A stretch of DNA of 64,000 nt from Bradyrhizobium sp. CB3481 (GTDB lineage: Bacteria > Pseudomonadota > Alphaproteobacteria > Rhizobiales > Xanthobacteraceae), in assembly GCF_029714305.1 (NCBI RefSeq), contig NZ_CP121647.1:3554501-3618500 (forward strand). The letters are read 5' to 3'. This document shows, piece after piece, positions 7,913 to 16,698 of the stretch; position 1 is the first letter of the stretch, and each line of letters opens with the position of its first letter. A program made the translations under genes and the position numbers. Below the pieces are notes generated by a model, which saw only the letters and a list, made by a program, of their open reading frames with translations, was not told the DNA's origin and did not search any database.

Positions 7913-10031
7913 TCATCGAAGTTGCCCAAAGTCATTGCATTTCGATGCAAGAATACATTGGGGCTTCCCCGGTTGAACGAACGCGTAATCGGCCGACTTT
8001 GCCGATATTTTGCCGGAGAAGATCGCAGGCTGACCGTCCTTGGTGATGATAAGCATCGGACTAATCCGCAAGCGTCTTGGCAGGTCTAGAGCTTTCAAAT
8101 CGTTTTGCAGATTCTTGTATTTTTCAAATCGTCTGGATCGCCAATACTCTCGAAGTAAGTACAGTCGGGGCATCAACTGGTTGTCTTCGTTATCGAAAGC
8201 CGACTCAAGAAGAGATGTGGCGTCCGCTCCAGATTTCAGCTCTGGATGCTCGGCCAACAGTTTTCCAAGTTCAAACCTAAGTTCTTTCGATGGAGCGCGC
8301 GACAGCGTCTCACTCAGGGTATCGACGGCTTCTTGCAATTGTCCTCCATCAGAGAGAATGCGAGCGAGACGCAGCGCAATCGGAGTGACTGTGTTGTTCA
8401 GTTCATATGCGCGCTTAATTGCCAGCAAGGCTCTTGCGTCTTGATTAACTTCAGTCCGAAAGCGAGCTTCTGCTTGAAGGACGAACGGATCGGCCTCCGA
8501 CCGTGAGCGCGCAATCATCAAAGCCTTCTCAATGTCTTGAATCTTGTTTGCAATCGCGCGATCGGTGAGGCTTCCTTGCGAAGCGCTCTTCAATAAGTCT
8601 ACAAGCTCGTCAATCTGAATGTTGAGTCCTAACGTGTAATCCCGCGCTCCTTTCGATCTTATCTGATTGAGAACCGCATTGGCATCTGAGCGAAGATGGG
8701 ACTTCTTGACCTCGTTATTCGCTCTATTCGCCATGTGACGCAAGATATTGGCTTTGGTATTGAGTTTGCCCTTTGTCCAAGTGCCGGGCTCATCATCCGC
8801 AGCGAGCGACCGGTTTATGAAATCCAATGCAACATTTAAATCTCCGTCCGAATGTTGGGTCTCAAACACAGCCCTCTGATGCAGAATGAAAGAGTCGCCA
8901 CCGGTGATCTCCAATCCCGCATCTAACAGCTCACGCGCTAGGTCTCCGTTAGAGAAGATACTGCGCAGAGTTGCGTCATGCATGAGGGTTTCGAACGCTT
9001 CATTATCTGCAAGGTAGTCGCGGTTGATTCCCTTTAGTAGACGAAGCAGTGCATCATATTTCTGCTTTTGAGTCGTAAGCACTTTATCGAACACAATCTC
9101 TGCAATCCTTTGGTGCCTCGCTCGATAGAGGTGATCACCGCCATATTTGTCAGTGCTTACGAAGACAACGTTTTTCAAGGGGCCTAATCAGCCGTGCGTT
9201 AAATTCGTCAAAAGATACCCCGCCGATTCGTGAGATAAGACCGGCTCGTAGATCGGCGCCCAATCTCTGAAAAGTGCATATATCGAGGTAAAGAAGTTGC
9301 GCCTCTATCGGTATTATCCGGTTATATTCGTCGATCACAATGTCTTCGAACGACTTCCCCTTTGTAGCTTCATGCAGGGCTACAAGTATCTGGCGATCCA
9401 GTTTCTGCTCTATGATGTCCCTGCACTCTTCGTCGGTTTTATCCGACATTATGCCCAGCGCATTTGACGATCTTAGCTTTGCCACTAATTCGGTTACTTC
9501 ACTCCGATTTAGCCGCGTAAGCTCTTCCTCAAAATTGACGTAGCGTTCAAGTTTATCGCAGCGGGCATTCCATTCGTTGTGTCGTTCCGCAATAATGACT
9601 GTGAGTGGTAGTTTATCTGCGCGAGCGCTTTGTAACACCTCCTCGATCTCATCGACGTGATAGGCAGCGCGATCAACGAAAAGAAATATCCGTGAAGAAG
9701 TAAGAGTTCGGATGTCGCTAAGTGCGCTATAACGGAGTGCGCCGGTTCGACGATGATAAAGGCAAAGGCAGTCAAATTGCGTGGCTGCCTCCCATGCAAG
9801 CCTTCGAAGAAAGACGTATTTTCCCGATCCCGCAGCGCTTTTGATCACGCAAAGCTCCACCGTAGCAGAGCCGTCCTCGACGCGGAAAAACATATCTGAC
9901 AAGAGCGCGTCCGTCTTCTTCGAACGGCGAACGTCCAGGTTGTTTACGATTGGGTAGAATCCAAGCGGAACACCTTCGTAGAAGTCGGTCTTCTTACCTT
10001 CGCCGATGGGCACCCATGAAGGCCGGACCAA
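7913..10031 (-). pseudogene. SIR2/STAND-type NTPase remnant: N-terminus lost and frameshifted
   Basis: Two overlapping frames together read as one protein. The first (10031-9150) has a degenerate P-loop, SAAGSGKYVFLRRLAWEAA, in which Tyr replaces the Ser/Thr after Lys, followed by a Walker-B-like IFLFVDRAA. The second (9178-7913) is a helical TPR-like region beginning DKYGGDHLYRARHQRIAEIV. They join smoothly (…RPLE/NVVFVSTDK) if one A is removed from the AAAAA run near 9170, so a single-base frameshift separates them. From memory this P-loop plus helical repeat is the C-terminal part of large SIR2-STAND immunity proteins; the SIR2 domain is absent. Upstream of 10031 the frame closes within 12 codons, where unrelated fragments begin. 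It could instead be two overlapping genes, but loss of function seems more likely. Confidence 0.7.
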
Positions 10032-10163
10032 CTTTCTCTGAGCTTCAAGCGGAGTTGGCCGCAGCTAGGCAAGGTCTATGCTTTCGATCTCCTCTGGCGG
10101 GATGGCGACCTTCGCAAGCTGCCGCAGATCGAGCGCAAGCAGCTTCTGTTGGACTTGCTAGAC
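10022..10163 (+). pseudogene. Fragment of a LigD-type ATP-dependent DNA ligase
   Basis: Translation gives PTFSELQAELAA in one frame, then after a one-base shift KVYAFDLLWRDGDLRKLPQI followed by ERKQLL. This is the 'FDLL..DG.DLR.LPL.ERK..L' block after the nucleotidyl-transfer motif of LigD ligase domains. About 45 codons remain, with no start, no KxDG motif and a frameshift, so it is debris. It directly abuts a GMC oxidoreductase fragment. Confidence 0.6.
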
Positions 10164-10290
10164 GCCTCGCTGGCAAAGGCCGCCGGCGATATAGGCACCA
10201 CGATCTTCCATCCTGTCGGCACCGCCAAGATGGGCACGCCGAATGATCCCATGGCTGTCGTCGACGAGCGGTTGCGGTTTCTTCCGATCT
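10164..10290 (+). pseudogene. Fragment of a GMC-family oxidoreductase (C-terminal motif)
   Basis: The frame reads GDIGTTIFHPVGTAKMG followed by DPMAVVDERLR. The GTxxHPxGTxxMG…DPxAVVDxxLRV block is the conserved C-terminal signature of FAD-dependent GMC (choline dehydrogenase-like) oxidoreductases. Only about 40 codons survive, continuous in frame with the upstream ligase fragment, so the two unrelated genes have been joined. It is not expected to be functional. Confidence 0.6.
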
Positions 10291-10332
10291 GCGGAGAGCC
10301 GGGGCCAAGTCTTGCGAGGAACTAGAAAAGCG

Positions 10333-10515
10333 TCAGATAGCGTCCCACTGCTCAACCACGAGCGGAGCCTTGTAAGTCGCCATCACTTCGGTCGGATTGA
10401 TCGACATCGATGCGGTTGTCGCTTGCAATGGCGTAATGGTATGCGACCACGCAATCGATGCTGCAACCGCAATCCCGATGCCCATTATGCCCGTTGAGAA
10501 GAATAGCTTGAACAT
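10333..10515 (-). CDS. Small exported or membrane peptide
   Basis: A 60-residue product. ATG 10515 is preceded by AAGGGG at about 8 bases. Residues 2-22 (FKLFFSTGIMGIGIAVAASI) form a hydrophobic signal or anchor. The mature tail ends VEQWDAI and holds the motif INPTEVMATYKAPL, which I recall in several Bradyrhizobium small proteins. Function unknown. Confidence 0.55.
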   Translation of the reverse strand: MFKLFFSTGIMGIGIAVAASIAWSHTITPLQATTASMSINPTEVMATYKAPLVVEQWDAI

Positions 10516-10780
10516 GACGGCAACCCCTTGAGCTAGTGATCATGCGATCATGAGCCGGTGGGGTTTCCGGACTATGGCGTGGGCTCCCAGAAATGATGTC
10601 GAGTTCAATTGTTGTATTTCGTAGGGCCTGCCCAAGATTTCGTCCCACGCCGCAGACGAAACAGCTTCACCGAGCCGTGACCAGTTGCCGACGAAGTGGT
10701 GTTGGTCCAGCACGCGCCCGCCGCGCGGGTGTTGCGGTGGGCTGACCTGGGAGATCCGATCATGTCCTACGTGTCATTCC

Positions 10781-11278
10781 TCAATACTGCCGATATGCCA
10801 TCTGAGCAGACTCCTTCATCTCGGCTACAAACTGGCGAACGTTCATGCTTACCGCCCGCATAGTTTGCCAAGCCGCAGTGGCCTTAAGCCAGCCCTTCGC
10901 TTTTTCGAAATTTGTGTAAGCCCAGCGGAAGGCTGGAATTATCATGAGCTTGTCTCGAGTAAGCCTGAACAGGCGCTCGACCAGCACGAGCTTTAGAAGT
11001 TCGCCGATGACAAGCGTTGCGATGCTGCTCATCATTTGCCCCGTAGCAGCCAGATAAGCCGCGACGGGTTTTACCGGTTCCAAAATGACTACGGGAACCG
11101 CAAACAACGCGAGCGAGGGATACGGTCGCAAGGATCTGACCCAGGCACACACTCGCCTCAGCACCACCCGTCTCGAAAGCCAGTGCGCAATTGGCTTGGC
11201 GATTGTCATGAAGATCGCGTCCGCCAGAAAATACAGGGCGGCCAGGATATAGCTGACGGGCTGTAAAATTCGCTTCAC
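10781..11278 (-). CDS. Conserved hypothetical membrane protein
   Basis: A 165-residue protein. GTG 11278 is chosen because homologues recalled from Bradyrhizobium start at the (M/V)KRxLQPVSYILAALYFL motif, and a GGAG lies just upstream. At least two membrane segments are visible (about 8-30 and 45-80), with the conserved string SLRPYPSLALFAVPVVILEP. The C-terminal half is amphipathic and basic. No function is known to me. Confidence 0.65.
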   Translation of the reverse strand: MKRILQPVSYILAALYFLADAIFMTIAKPIAHWLSRRVVLRRVCAWVRSLRPYPSLALFAVPVVILEPVKPVAAYLAATGQMMSSIATLVIGELLKLVLVERLFRLTRDKLMIIPAFRWAYTNFEKAKGWLKATAAWQTMRAVSMNVRQFVAEMKESAQMAYRQY

Positions 11279-11504
11279 GCCAAATCTCCGAGCAGATCTC
11301 AACCTGCGAGGAGGGGGGATGGTTTCACTGCAAGAGTAGCCCGACAAGAGCGATCTATAGGTGACGCGGCGTCCACCCCTGGTGAACCCGGGGGCGCGGA
11401 AGCTGCTGCATCAATTCGCCGCGCAGCATCAACGCGTTCATGAACCTAACAGAGGGGCTTCAGCGTTGTGGGTAAGGGGCAACAACAAGGAAAAAGAGGC
11501 AACA

Positions 11505-11858
11505 ATGCACATCCGCAAAGCCATTTTGGGTGCAGCGAGCGCACTAGCTCTTGCTTCACCTGCAGGGGCGTCCGATCTGCCGGTAGCTCCCTATGTTAAT
11601 GTGCCGAGTTATGAGCGGTACACTCATACGTACGAGTATCGAACCGCACATCCTGTGGTAGTGGCGGAGCCAGCTCCGGTCGCTTCCGAAACCATCATCA
11701 TTCGCCGGCCCGTGGCTGTGGCACCGCGAGTGGTGGTTGACGAATACCCCGTCTATTCGGCGCCGCGGGTGTATGTGGCACCTCCCGTGTATGCTTACGC
11801 GGGGCCGGGCTGGCGGCACGGATGGCATCATCGGCACCACTTTCACGGCGATTGGTGA
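11505..11858 (+). CDS. Secreted Pro/Val/Tyr-rich protein with His-rich tail
   Basis: A 117-residue protein. ATG 11505 follows a GGAAAAAGAGG ribosome-binding region. Residues 1-22 are a signal peptide (AILGAASALALASPAGA). The mature chain alternates Pro, Val, Tyr and Ala (VVDEYPVYSAPRVYVAPPVY) and ends in GWRHGWHHRHHFHGDW, a likely metal-binding tail. Such low-complexity exported proteins are common in rhizobia; a cell-surface role is inferred. Confidence 0.6.
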   Translation: MHIRKAILGAASALALASPAGASDLPVAPYVNVPSYERYTHTYEYRTAHPVVVAEPAPVASETIIIRRPVAVAPRVVVDEYPVYSAPRVYVAPPVYAYAGPGWRHGWHHRHHFHGDW

Positions 11859-11867
11859 GCTTATGAG

Positions 11868-12065
11868 TTAGATAGGGACGCCGCACACCTTAGACTCGGG
11901 CATCCGAACTGAAGTGCGATCGGCTAACCTTTGGTGTGGCCGACGACCGGCGGCGATGCCGCGATACTGGTTCAGCCATCGGGAAGAGCTGAACGCTCCA
12001 AGAGCCTCAGCTCTGAGCGCCTCGAGTTGGGACTTCATGGTGCGCCTCGGAAATTGCTTCGTCAT
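11868..12065 (-). CDS. Small basic hypothetical protein
   Basis: A 65-residue frame from ATG 12065, with GGAGGG about 8 bases upstream, which is the main support. The sequence is Arg/Ala-rich (QLEALRAEALGAFSSSRWLN) with no recognised motif. It is convergent with the preceding gene. Confidence 0.35.
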   Translation of the reverse strand: MTKQFPRRTMKSQLEALRAEALGAFSSSRWLNQYRGIAAGRRPHQRLADRTSVRMPESKVCGVPI

Positions 12066-12599
12066 AACTTGAGCCCTCCACAACCGAATTGAAGTACGTG
12101 CGCAGTTACAATCTAGTTCGTACGTAAATGGGTATGTGAACGGGTCCTCACCGCGCGTGGCGGATCATCCCTCAAATAGGCTGGCAATCCCGGATAGTGA
12201 AGCAGCGATCCAGACGTAATAAGCCAAGCCGGACGGTTTCCAAGTCAGTCGCTGCTCCTCAATCTCGAGTCAGCATGCCACGAAGGTGCACTTTCAATTA
12301 GCGTGAGCGCGGCCGGCTCCGCCATCGGCGCGCCAATTGGCCAACCGCCGGACTTGGCCGATCACTTGATCGATTTCGCGCTTTACGGCACTGCACAGCG
12401 CACCAAGCTATATGAGTTGCTGGTGACACAGGAGGCGTCAGCGACGAGGCGGTCTGCGAGCCCTCATAGGTGGACGCCAGTCAGGCCGCTCGATCTACCG
12501 GCAACCCGACATTTGCCGAGTGCAGACTGCGGGTGAGCTGACCCGCCATTCCCGCCATTGCACTGTTGCTCGATCGCGCCGGTGCTTGTTTGCCGGGTG
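12066..12599. other. Gene-poor interval, no supported gene
   Basis: About 530 bases. A 77-codon frame on the plus strand (12303-12536) lacks a ribosome-binding site and family resemblance. I see no clear promoter, terminator or repeat. Confidence 0.4.
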
Positions 12600-13121
12600 C
12601 TAGAGCACCTCCGCGCGAACTTGGGCCACGCCACGGTCTGTGATTCCCAAGCTGCGAGCAGCAGCGCGCGAAAGATCGAGGACGCGGCCTCGAACCCAAG
12701 GTCCTCGGTCGTTAATACGGACGACTACGGATTTGTTGTTCGTCGTAGCGGTGACACGAACCCTCGCGCCGAATGGCAAGCTGCGGTGCGCAGCGGTCAG
12801 CGCGTCTCGATCGAACGAGGAGCCGCTCGCCGTTTTCCTCTTTAAGTATGAATAGTAGGACGCTTTTCCGGAAAACGAGCGGTTGAAAGATCGAGATGTC
12901 GAACGACGCGACGGACGGTAAGTCCGCTCTCCTTTTGCCGAAGGTTGCTCTTGCAGATCTTGCTTGCTCTCGGTGGGCGGCTCGGGAGCTGGCTCCGCGT
13001 GGGCCTTAGGAATGATGGACCATCTATCGTCGAAGGACTGCGCTGCAGTAGGAGTTACCTGTAGCACCATCCAAGAAGCGACTGCAGTAATCGCGAGTAT
13101 TCCAAAATGAAGCGTACGCAT
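12600..13121 (-). CDS. rlpA: RlpA-like septal ring lytic transglycosylase family protein
   Basis: A 173-residue exported protein from ATG 13121. A signal peptide covers residues 1-27 (cleavage near PTAAQ). A low-complexity linker follows. The C-terminal 90 residues form the double-psi beta-barrel of RlpA: GKASYYSYLKRKTASGSSFD, then TAAHRSLPFGARVRVT and VRINDRGPW, the last containing the conserved Asp of this fold. RlpA proteins act on denuded peptidoglycan strands in the periplasm. The SPOR domain of classical RlpA is absent, as in many alphaproteobacterial short forms. Confidence 0.85.
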   Translation of the reverse strand: MRTLHFGILAITAVASWMVLQVTPTAAQSFDDRWSIIPKAHAEPAPEPPTESKQDLQEQPSAKGERTYRPSRRSTSRSFNRSFSGKASYYSYLKRKTASGSSFDRDALTAAHRSLPFGARVRVTATTNNKSVVVRINDRGPWVRGRVLDLSRAAARSLGITDRGVAQVRAEVL

Positions 13122-13452
13122 GACAGGCCTCAAAAACAAAATGCACGGATGAACAATGCAAATTGGTGAGGCGGTGTTCCCGCGCGCGGATGGTCGCGGC
13201 GGTGAGCGGTTAAGCGATACCAATAAGGCCGGTCGAGCCGCGGCAAAATGCCAAAACGACGCATGAAGCCTGATGCCATCAGGTCACAGTGCTGAGGATA
13301 TTGGCCGATTGTCAGCCGACGTGCAGACACCGATAGTTCAGCTGGTAGCTTTCGTTGCAATGCAGCGGCGTCGGCGGTGCGGACTCGTGGAAGGTGCCCT
13401 CCAAGCTTGAAGCGGGTCCGCCCTTTTCCCAAGCCGCCGGAGATCTCAGAGC
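13122..13452. other. Intergenic interval between rlpA and the repair cluster
   Basis: About 330 bases without a supported gene. A 17-base stretch at 13330-13346 resembles a tRNA D-arm but has no surrounding cloverleaf. The divergent promoters of rlpA and the downstream cluster must lie here; none is obvious. Confidence 0.35.
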
Positions 13453-13476
13453 AAGCTGAAGACCTACGAGACATCA

Positions 13477-14061
13477 TTGGGCTTTTTCGACCTGGCGATA
13501 GCGGCGCCTTCGATGAAGGCGGCTTTGGAAGCCTGGGGCGCGGACAGCAATCTCTTTCACCAGGGCGCGGCGAAACAAAGTGAGGATCCCGACGTAATCG
13601 CAGCGACGATGGCGGCGCCGGGCGTCGTTTTGAAACGGCCCGTCGGATCCAGCGGACCCTTCATGGAGCACGCCGAATTGCCTACTGATCTCACCGGCGA
13701 CCGCGGTTCGAAGAGGTCAGACCGCAAGTCCCAGGGCCGTCAGGCACACAAGCCTTCGAGGCGAGGCAACGACGACGCGGCTGATCGGAAGGCCGCACGC
13801 GCTTTCGAGAAGGAGCAGGATCGCCGCGCGCGCGAGCAAGCGAAGGAAGAAGCGGCCCTGGAGAAGGAGCGCGAGCGGCGGCAGCATGCCATCGACAAGG
13901 CGCAAGGCGCCTTGGACACAGCCCGTCGAAAGCATGACGAGAGAGTAGCAGGCATTCGGGCGGAACTCGAGGCTCTCGAGGAGGAATCGCAGACCGAAGA
14001 GGCGCGTTGGCAGAAGGAAATGGCGCGACTGCAAGCTGCGTTGCGGCGGGCGCGAGGGTAA
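13477..14061 (+). CDS. Coiled-coil (TolA-like) hypothetical protein linked to ku
   Basis: The N-terminal ~65 residues (GFFDLAIAAPSMKAALEAWG, then a GPFMEHAELP motif) belong to a rhizobial family usually found beside Ku. The C-terminal ~110 residues are a highly charged Glu/Lys/Arg/Ala coiled coil. In frame upstream of TTG 13477 the sequence reads KLKTYETS, which matches the N-terminus I recall for homologues, but no ATG or GTG precedes it before the stop at 13408-13410. The start is therefore TTG 13477 or a non-canonical codon, or the original start was lost. It ends 25 bases before ku. Confidence 0.6.
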   Translation: MGFFDLAIAAPSMKAALEAWGADSNLFHQGAAKQSEDPDVIAATMAAPGVVLKRPVGSSGPFMEHAELPTDLTGDRGSKRSDRKSQGRQAHKPSRRGNDDAADRKAARAFEKEQDRRAREQAKEEAALEKERERRQHAIDKAQGALDTARRKHDERVAGIRAELEALEEESQTEEARWQKEMARLQAALRRARG

Positions 14062-14086
14062 GCCGCCCCTCTGCCAGGAGGACACT

Positions 14087-15328
14087 GTGAACGGGCGTGG
14101 AAAAGGCCGGATGCCGATTTCGGCAGCAGAAGCCTTACTGCAGCGCATGCTCGACCAGATCGGAGAAAGCTTATTCGGGGAAGGGCCATTCGGAGCATTC
14201 CTGCGTGAACGCAGGCCGCCCCTGAAACTTCCGCTCCTTACTTCCGTTGACTCCCCGGCCATAACTCGGCTTGGCCCTTGTAACCTGTTGCGTTGGAGTT
14301 TCCCGGTGCCGGCATCCCGACCCTATTGGAAGGGCTATCTGAAACTGTCCTTCGTGTCGTGTCCTATCGCGCTCTACCCCGCAATCTCGGCGGCGGAGCG
14401 GATCTCCTTTCGGCAGATTAACCGGCGCACGGGCCATCGCCTCAAACAGAAACTCTTCGATTCCGTTACGGGAGAAGCGGTAGAGACAGCCGACAAGGCG
14501 CGCGGCTATGAGGTCGGCGAAAACGACTTTCTGCTAGTCGAAGACCGAGAGCTTGCGCAGGCGCGACATCAGCGGCGGGCCCCTGGTGAGGTGGAGCTTG
14601 TCACGCCGGCTCACTGTGAAAGCCCGCCAACCGTCCCCGTCAGCCTGCACGACGATGCTGCCAAAGCGGGCGCCGCTGACGATGATGAAGAGGAGGAGCA
14701 GGAGGAAACCATCACTTTCCCGCGGCCGCAGAATACGCGCACGATCGAAATAGAGCGCTTCCTTCCGGCCGGGCAGATCGATGTGCGGTATTTCGAGAAG
14801 CCGTACTACATCCTGCCTCGCGAGGAGATCAGTCAGGAATCTTTTGCGGTGATCCGAGATGCGATGAGCCGGGAGGCGGTTAGCGGCTTGGCTCGCATAG
14901 TGCTGTCCTCACGCGAGCGGCCGTTTCTGCTCGAGCCGATGGGCCGAGGCCTTCGCGGCGTAACGCTGCGCTTCGCACACGAGGTCCGAAACGATTCGGA
15001 ATATTTTAGCGAGATTCCCGAGATGAAGCTTCCGCCCGAAATGATGAAGCTCGCGCAGCACATCATCCGGACCAAGTCAGCCGATTTCGATCCCAGTATG
15101 CTGGAGGATCACTATCGCAGCGCGCTCGTGCGCATCCTGCGTAAGAAGCAGGCGAAACGCCCTGCGAAGATCCCTCCGGTCAAGCCCTCACGCGAGAACG
15201 TCGTCAACCTCATGGATGCGCTCCGCCGAAGCCTTGCAGCGGAGCGCTCGCCAAAGCCTGCTACCCGTGGCGGCTCCCGAAAGCGGACCACTGCAGGCCG
15301 CGGCACGCGACAGCGCAGGACCGGTTGA
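14087..15328 (+). CDS. ku: Non-homologous end-joining protein Ku
   Basis: The Ku core begins at ASRPYWKGYLKLSFVSCPIA (about residue 76) and runs through SFRQINRRTGHRLKQK, the beta-barrel, VRYFEKPYYILP and the C-terminal DHYRSALVRIL. It ends in a long basic tail. Bacterial Ku homodimers bind DNA ends and recruit LigD. Two starts are credible: GTG 14087 with AGGAGG 5 bases upstream (413 residues, ~75-residue extension), and GTG 14306 with TTGGAG 7 bases upstream (340 residues, normal N-terminus). An acidic insert (DDDEEEEQEET) interrupts the core and is unusual. The next gene's frame overlaps the stop. Confidence 0.9.
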   Translation: MNGRGKGRMPISAAEALLQRMLDQIGESLFGEGPFGAFLRERRPPLKLPLLTSVDSPAITRLGPCNLLRWSFPVPASRPYWKGYLKLSFVSCPIALYPAISAAERISFRQINRRTGHRLKQKLFDSVTGEAVETADKARGYEVGENDFLLVEDRELAQARHQRRAPGEVELVTPAHCESPPTVPVSLHDDAAKAGAADDDEEEEQEETITFPRPQNTRTIEIERFLPAGQIDVRYFEKPYYILPREEISQESFAVIRDAMSREAVSGLARIVLSSRERPFLLEPMGRGLRGVTLRFAHEVRNDSEYFSEIPEMKLPPEMMKLAQHIIRTKSADFDPSMLEDHYRSALVRILRKKQAKRPAKIPPVKPSRENVVNLMDALRRSLAAERSPKPATRGGSRKRTTAGRGTRQRRTG

Positions 15329-15474
15329 CCCAACGCGATGATACCTCTCCAGCCGATCGTTTGGACCAGAGCTCACCTGCGGCTTGTCTGATACTAGGTA
15401 CGGCAGCCCGGCACTTTAGGCCTCTATTAGGAACCGCCCCTGCTCAGGAAAGTTCATCCACAGGAGGTGGCGTA

Positions 15475-16620
15475 TTGCTAGTCGATTCACCCGATGCCGC
15501 GCAGACGATCGTCGATCCGCGTGATGCGGCCGAATCTGTTGGCCTAAGATACGTGTCCGACGATCAGCCCGGAATTCGACGCAAGAAGGCGGGGACCGGA
15601 TTCAGCTACGTACGACCCGACGGCTCGAAGCTGACCGGACCTGACGCGCTGAAGCGGATCAAGGCACTCGCGATCCCGCCAGCATGGACCGACGTGTGGA
15701 TATGCCCTTCTGCAGATGGCCACATCCAGGCAACCGGCCGAGACGCAAAAGGACGTAAGCAGTATCGCTACCATGCCCGCTTCCGCGAAGTGCGCGAAAG
15801 CACAAAGTATGAACGTGTGGTCGCATTTGCGGACGCACTTCCTTCCATTAGGCACACCGTGCGCGAGCACATGGCATTGCGCGGCTTGCCACGCGAAAAA
15901 GTCCTGGCAACCGTCGTGCATCTCCTGGAGACCACGTTGATACGTGTAGGCAATGACGATTACGCCAGGCAGAACAACAGCTATGGCCTGACGACGTTGA
16001 AGAACCGGCACGTGGCGGTCGAGGGAAGTGAGGTTCGCTTTCGATTCACGGGCAAGGGAGGCAAACAATGGTCGCCGCGCGTACGAGACCGGCGCATCGC
16101 CAAGATCATCAGGGCCTGTCAGGAGCTCCCTGGACAGGAACTGCTTCAATATATCGATGAGCAGGGTAATTGCCAGGACGTCACGTCGACAGACGTAAAC
16201 GAGTATCTCAAGGCAATTACCGGAAAAGATATCACGGCAAAGGATTTCCGAACCTGGGCAGGAACGGTGCTGGCGGCCATGACCCTGAGCGAACTTCAGA
16301 GCTTCGACAACGCCGCGCAGGCCAAGCGCAATCTGCGCAATGCAATCGAAAAAGTCTCCGCGCGGCTCGGCAACACACCGACGATCTGCAGGAAATGCTA
16401 CATTCACCCGGAGGTACTTAACTCTTACATGGATGGAAATTTGGTCCTTGAGATCAAGTCACAGGTCGAGAATGAGCTTCGGAGTGCTGTCGAAAACATG
16501 AAGCCCGAGGAAGCAGCCGTGCTCGCCTTACTCCGCGGGCGACTAGCCAAGCAGGCAGAGCAGTCGGAACACGCCGATATCAAACAGTCGTCCAGCAAGC
16601 GGCGTGCGCACGCTGCATGA
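15475..16620 (+). CDS. DNA topoisomerase IB (poxvirus-like)
   Basis: A 381-residue type IB topoisomerase that relaxes supercoils by nicking and resealing one strand through a 3'-phosphotyrosine. Visible landmarks are GFSYVRPDGSKLTGPDALKR, RYHARFREVRE, RVGNDDYARQNNSYGLTTLK, FRTWAGT and the C-terminal CRKCYIHPEVLNSY, containing the probable catalytic Tyr. TTG 15475 is chosen because AGGAGG lies 8 bases upstream and the family fold starts shortly after. The same frame is open back to a TTG at 15325 overlapping the Ku stop. It lies in the Ku-PolX repair group. Confidence 0.9.
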   Translation: MLVDSPDAAQTIVDPRDAAESVGLRYVSDDQPGIRRKKAGTGFSYVRPDGSKLTGPDALKRIKALAIPPAWTDVWICPSADGHIQATGRDAKGRKQYRYHARFREVRESTKYERVVAFADALPSIRHTVREHMALRGLPREKVLATVVHLLETTLIRVGNDDYARQNNSYGLTTLKNRHVAVEGSEVRFRFTGKGGKQWSPRVRDRRIAKIIRACQELPGQELLQYIDEQGNCQDVTSTDVNEYLKAITGKDITAKDFRTWAGTVLAAMTLSELQSFDNAAQAKRNLRNAIEKVSARLGNTPTICRKCYIHPEVLNSYMDGNLVLEIKSQVENELRSAVENMKPEEAAVLALLRGRLAKQAEQSEHADIKQSSSKRRAHAA

Positions 16621-16698
16621 GTTGGACCATAGTTGGCGGAGGACCCCGCATAAGTATCTCTCTTGCAGATCAGTAGCAGGATGCGCAGGAGAGATTGT

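Noticed and set aside
10280..10290. TCTTCCGATCT, identical to the end of a common sequencing adapter
   Set aside because: Only 11 bases match and the flanks do not continue the adapter; a chance match in 64 kb is plausible, although it lies in the GMC debris and a misassembly there should not be excluded.
13330..13346. tRNA D-arm-like string GATAGTTCAGCTGGTAG
   Set aside because: No acceptor, anticodon or T-arm sequence surrounds it, so neither a tRNA nor a remnant can be supported.
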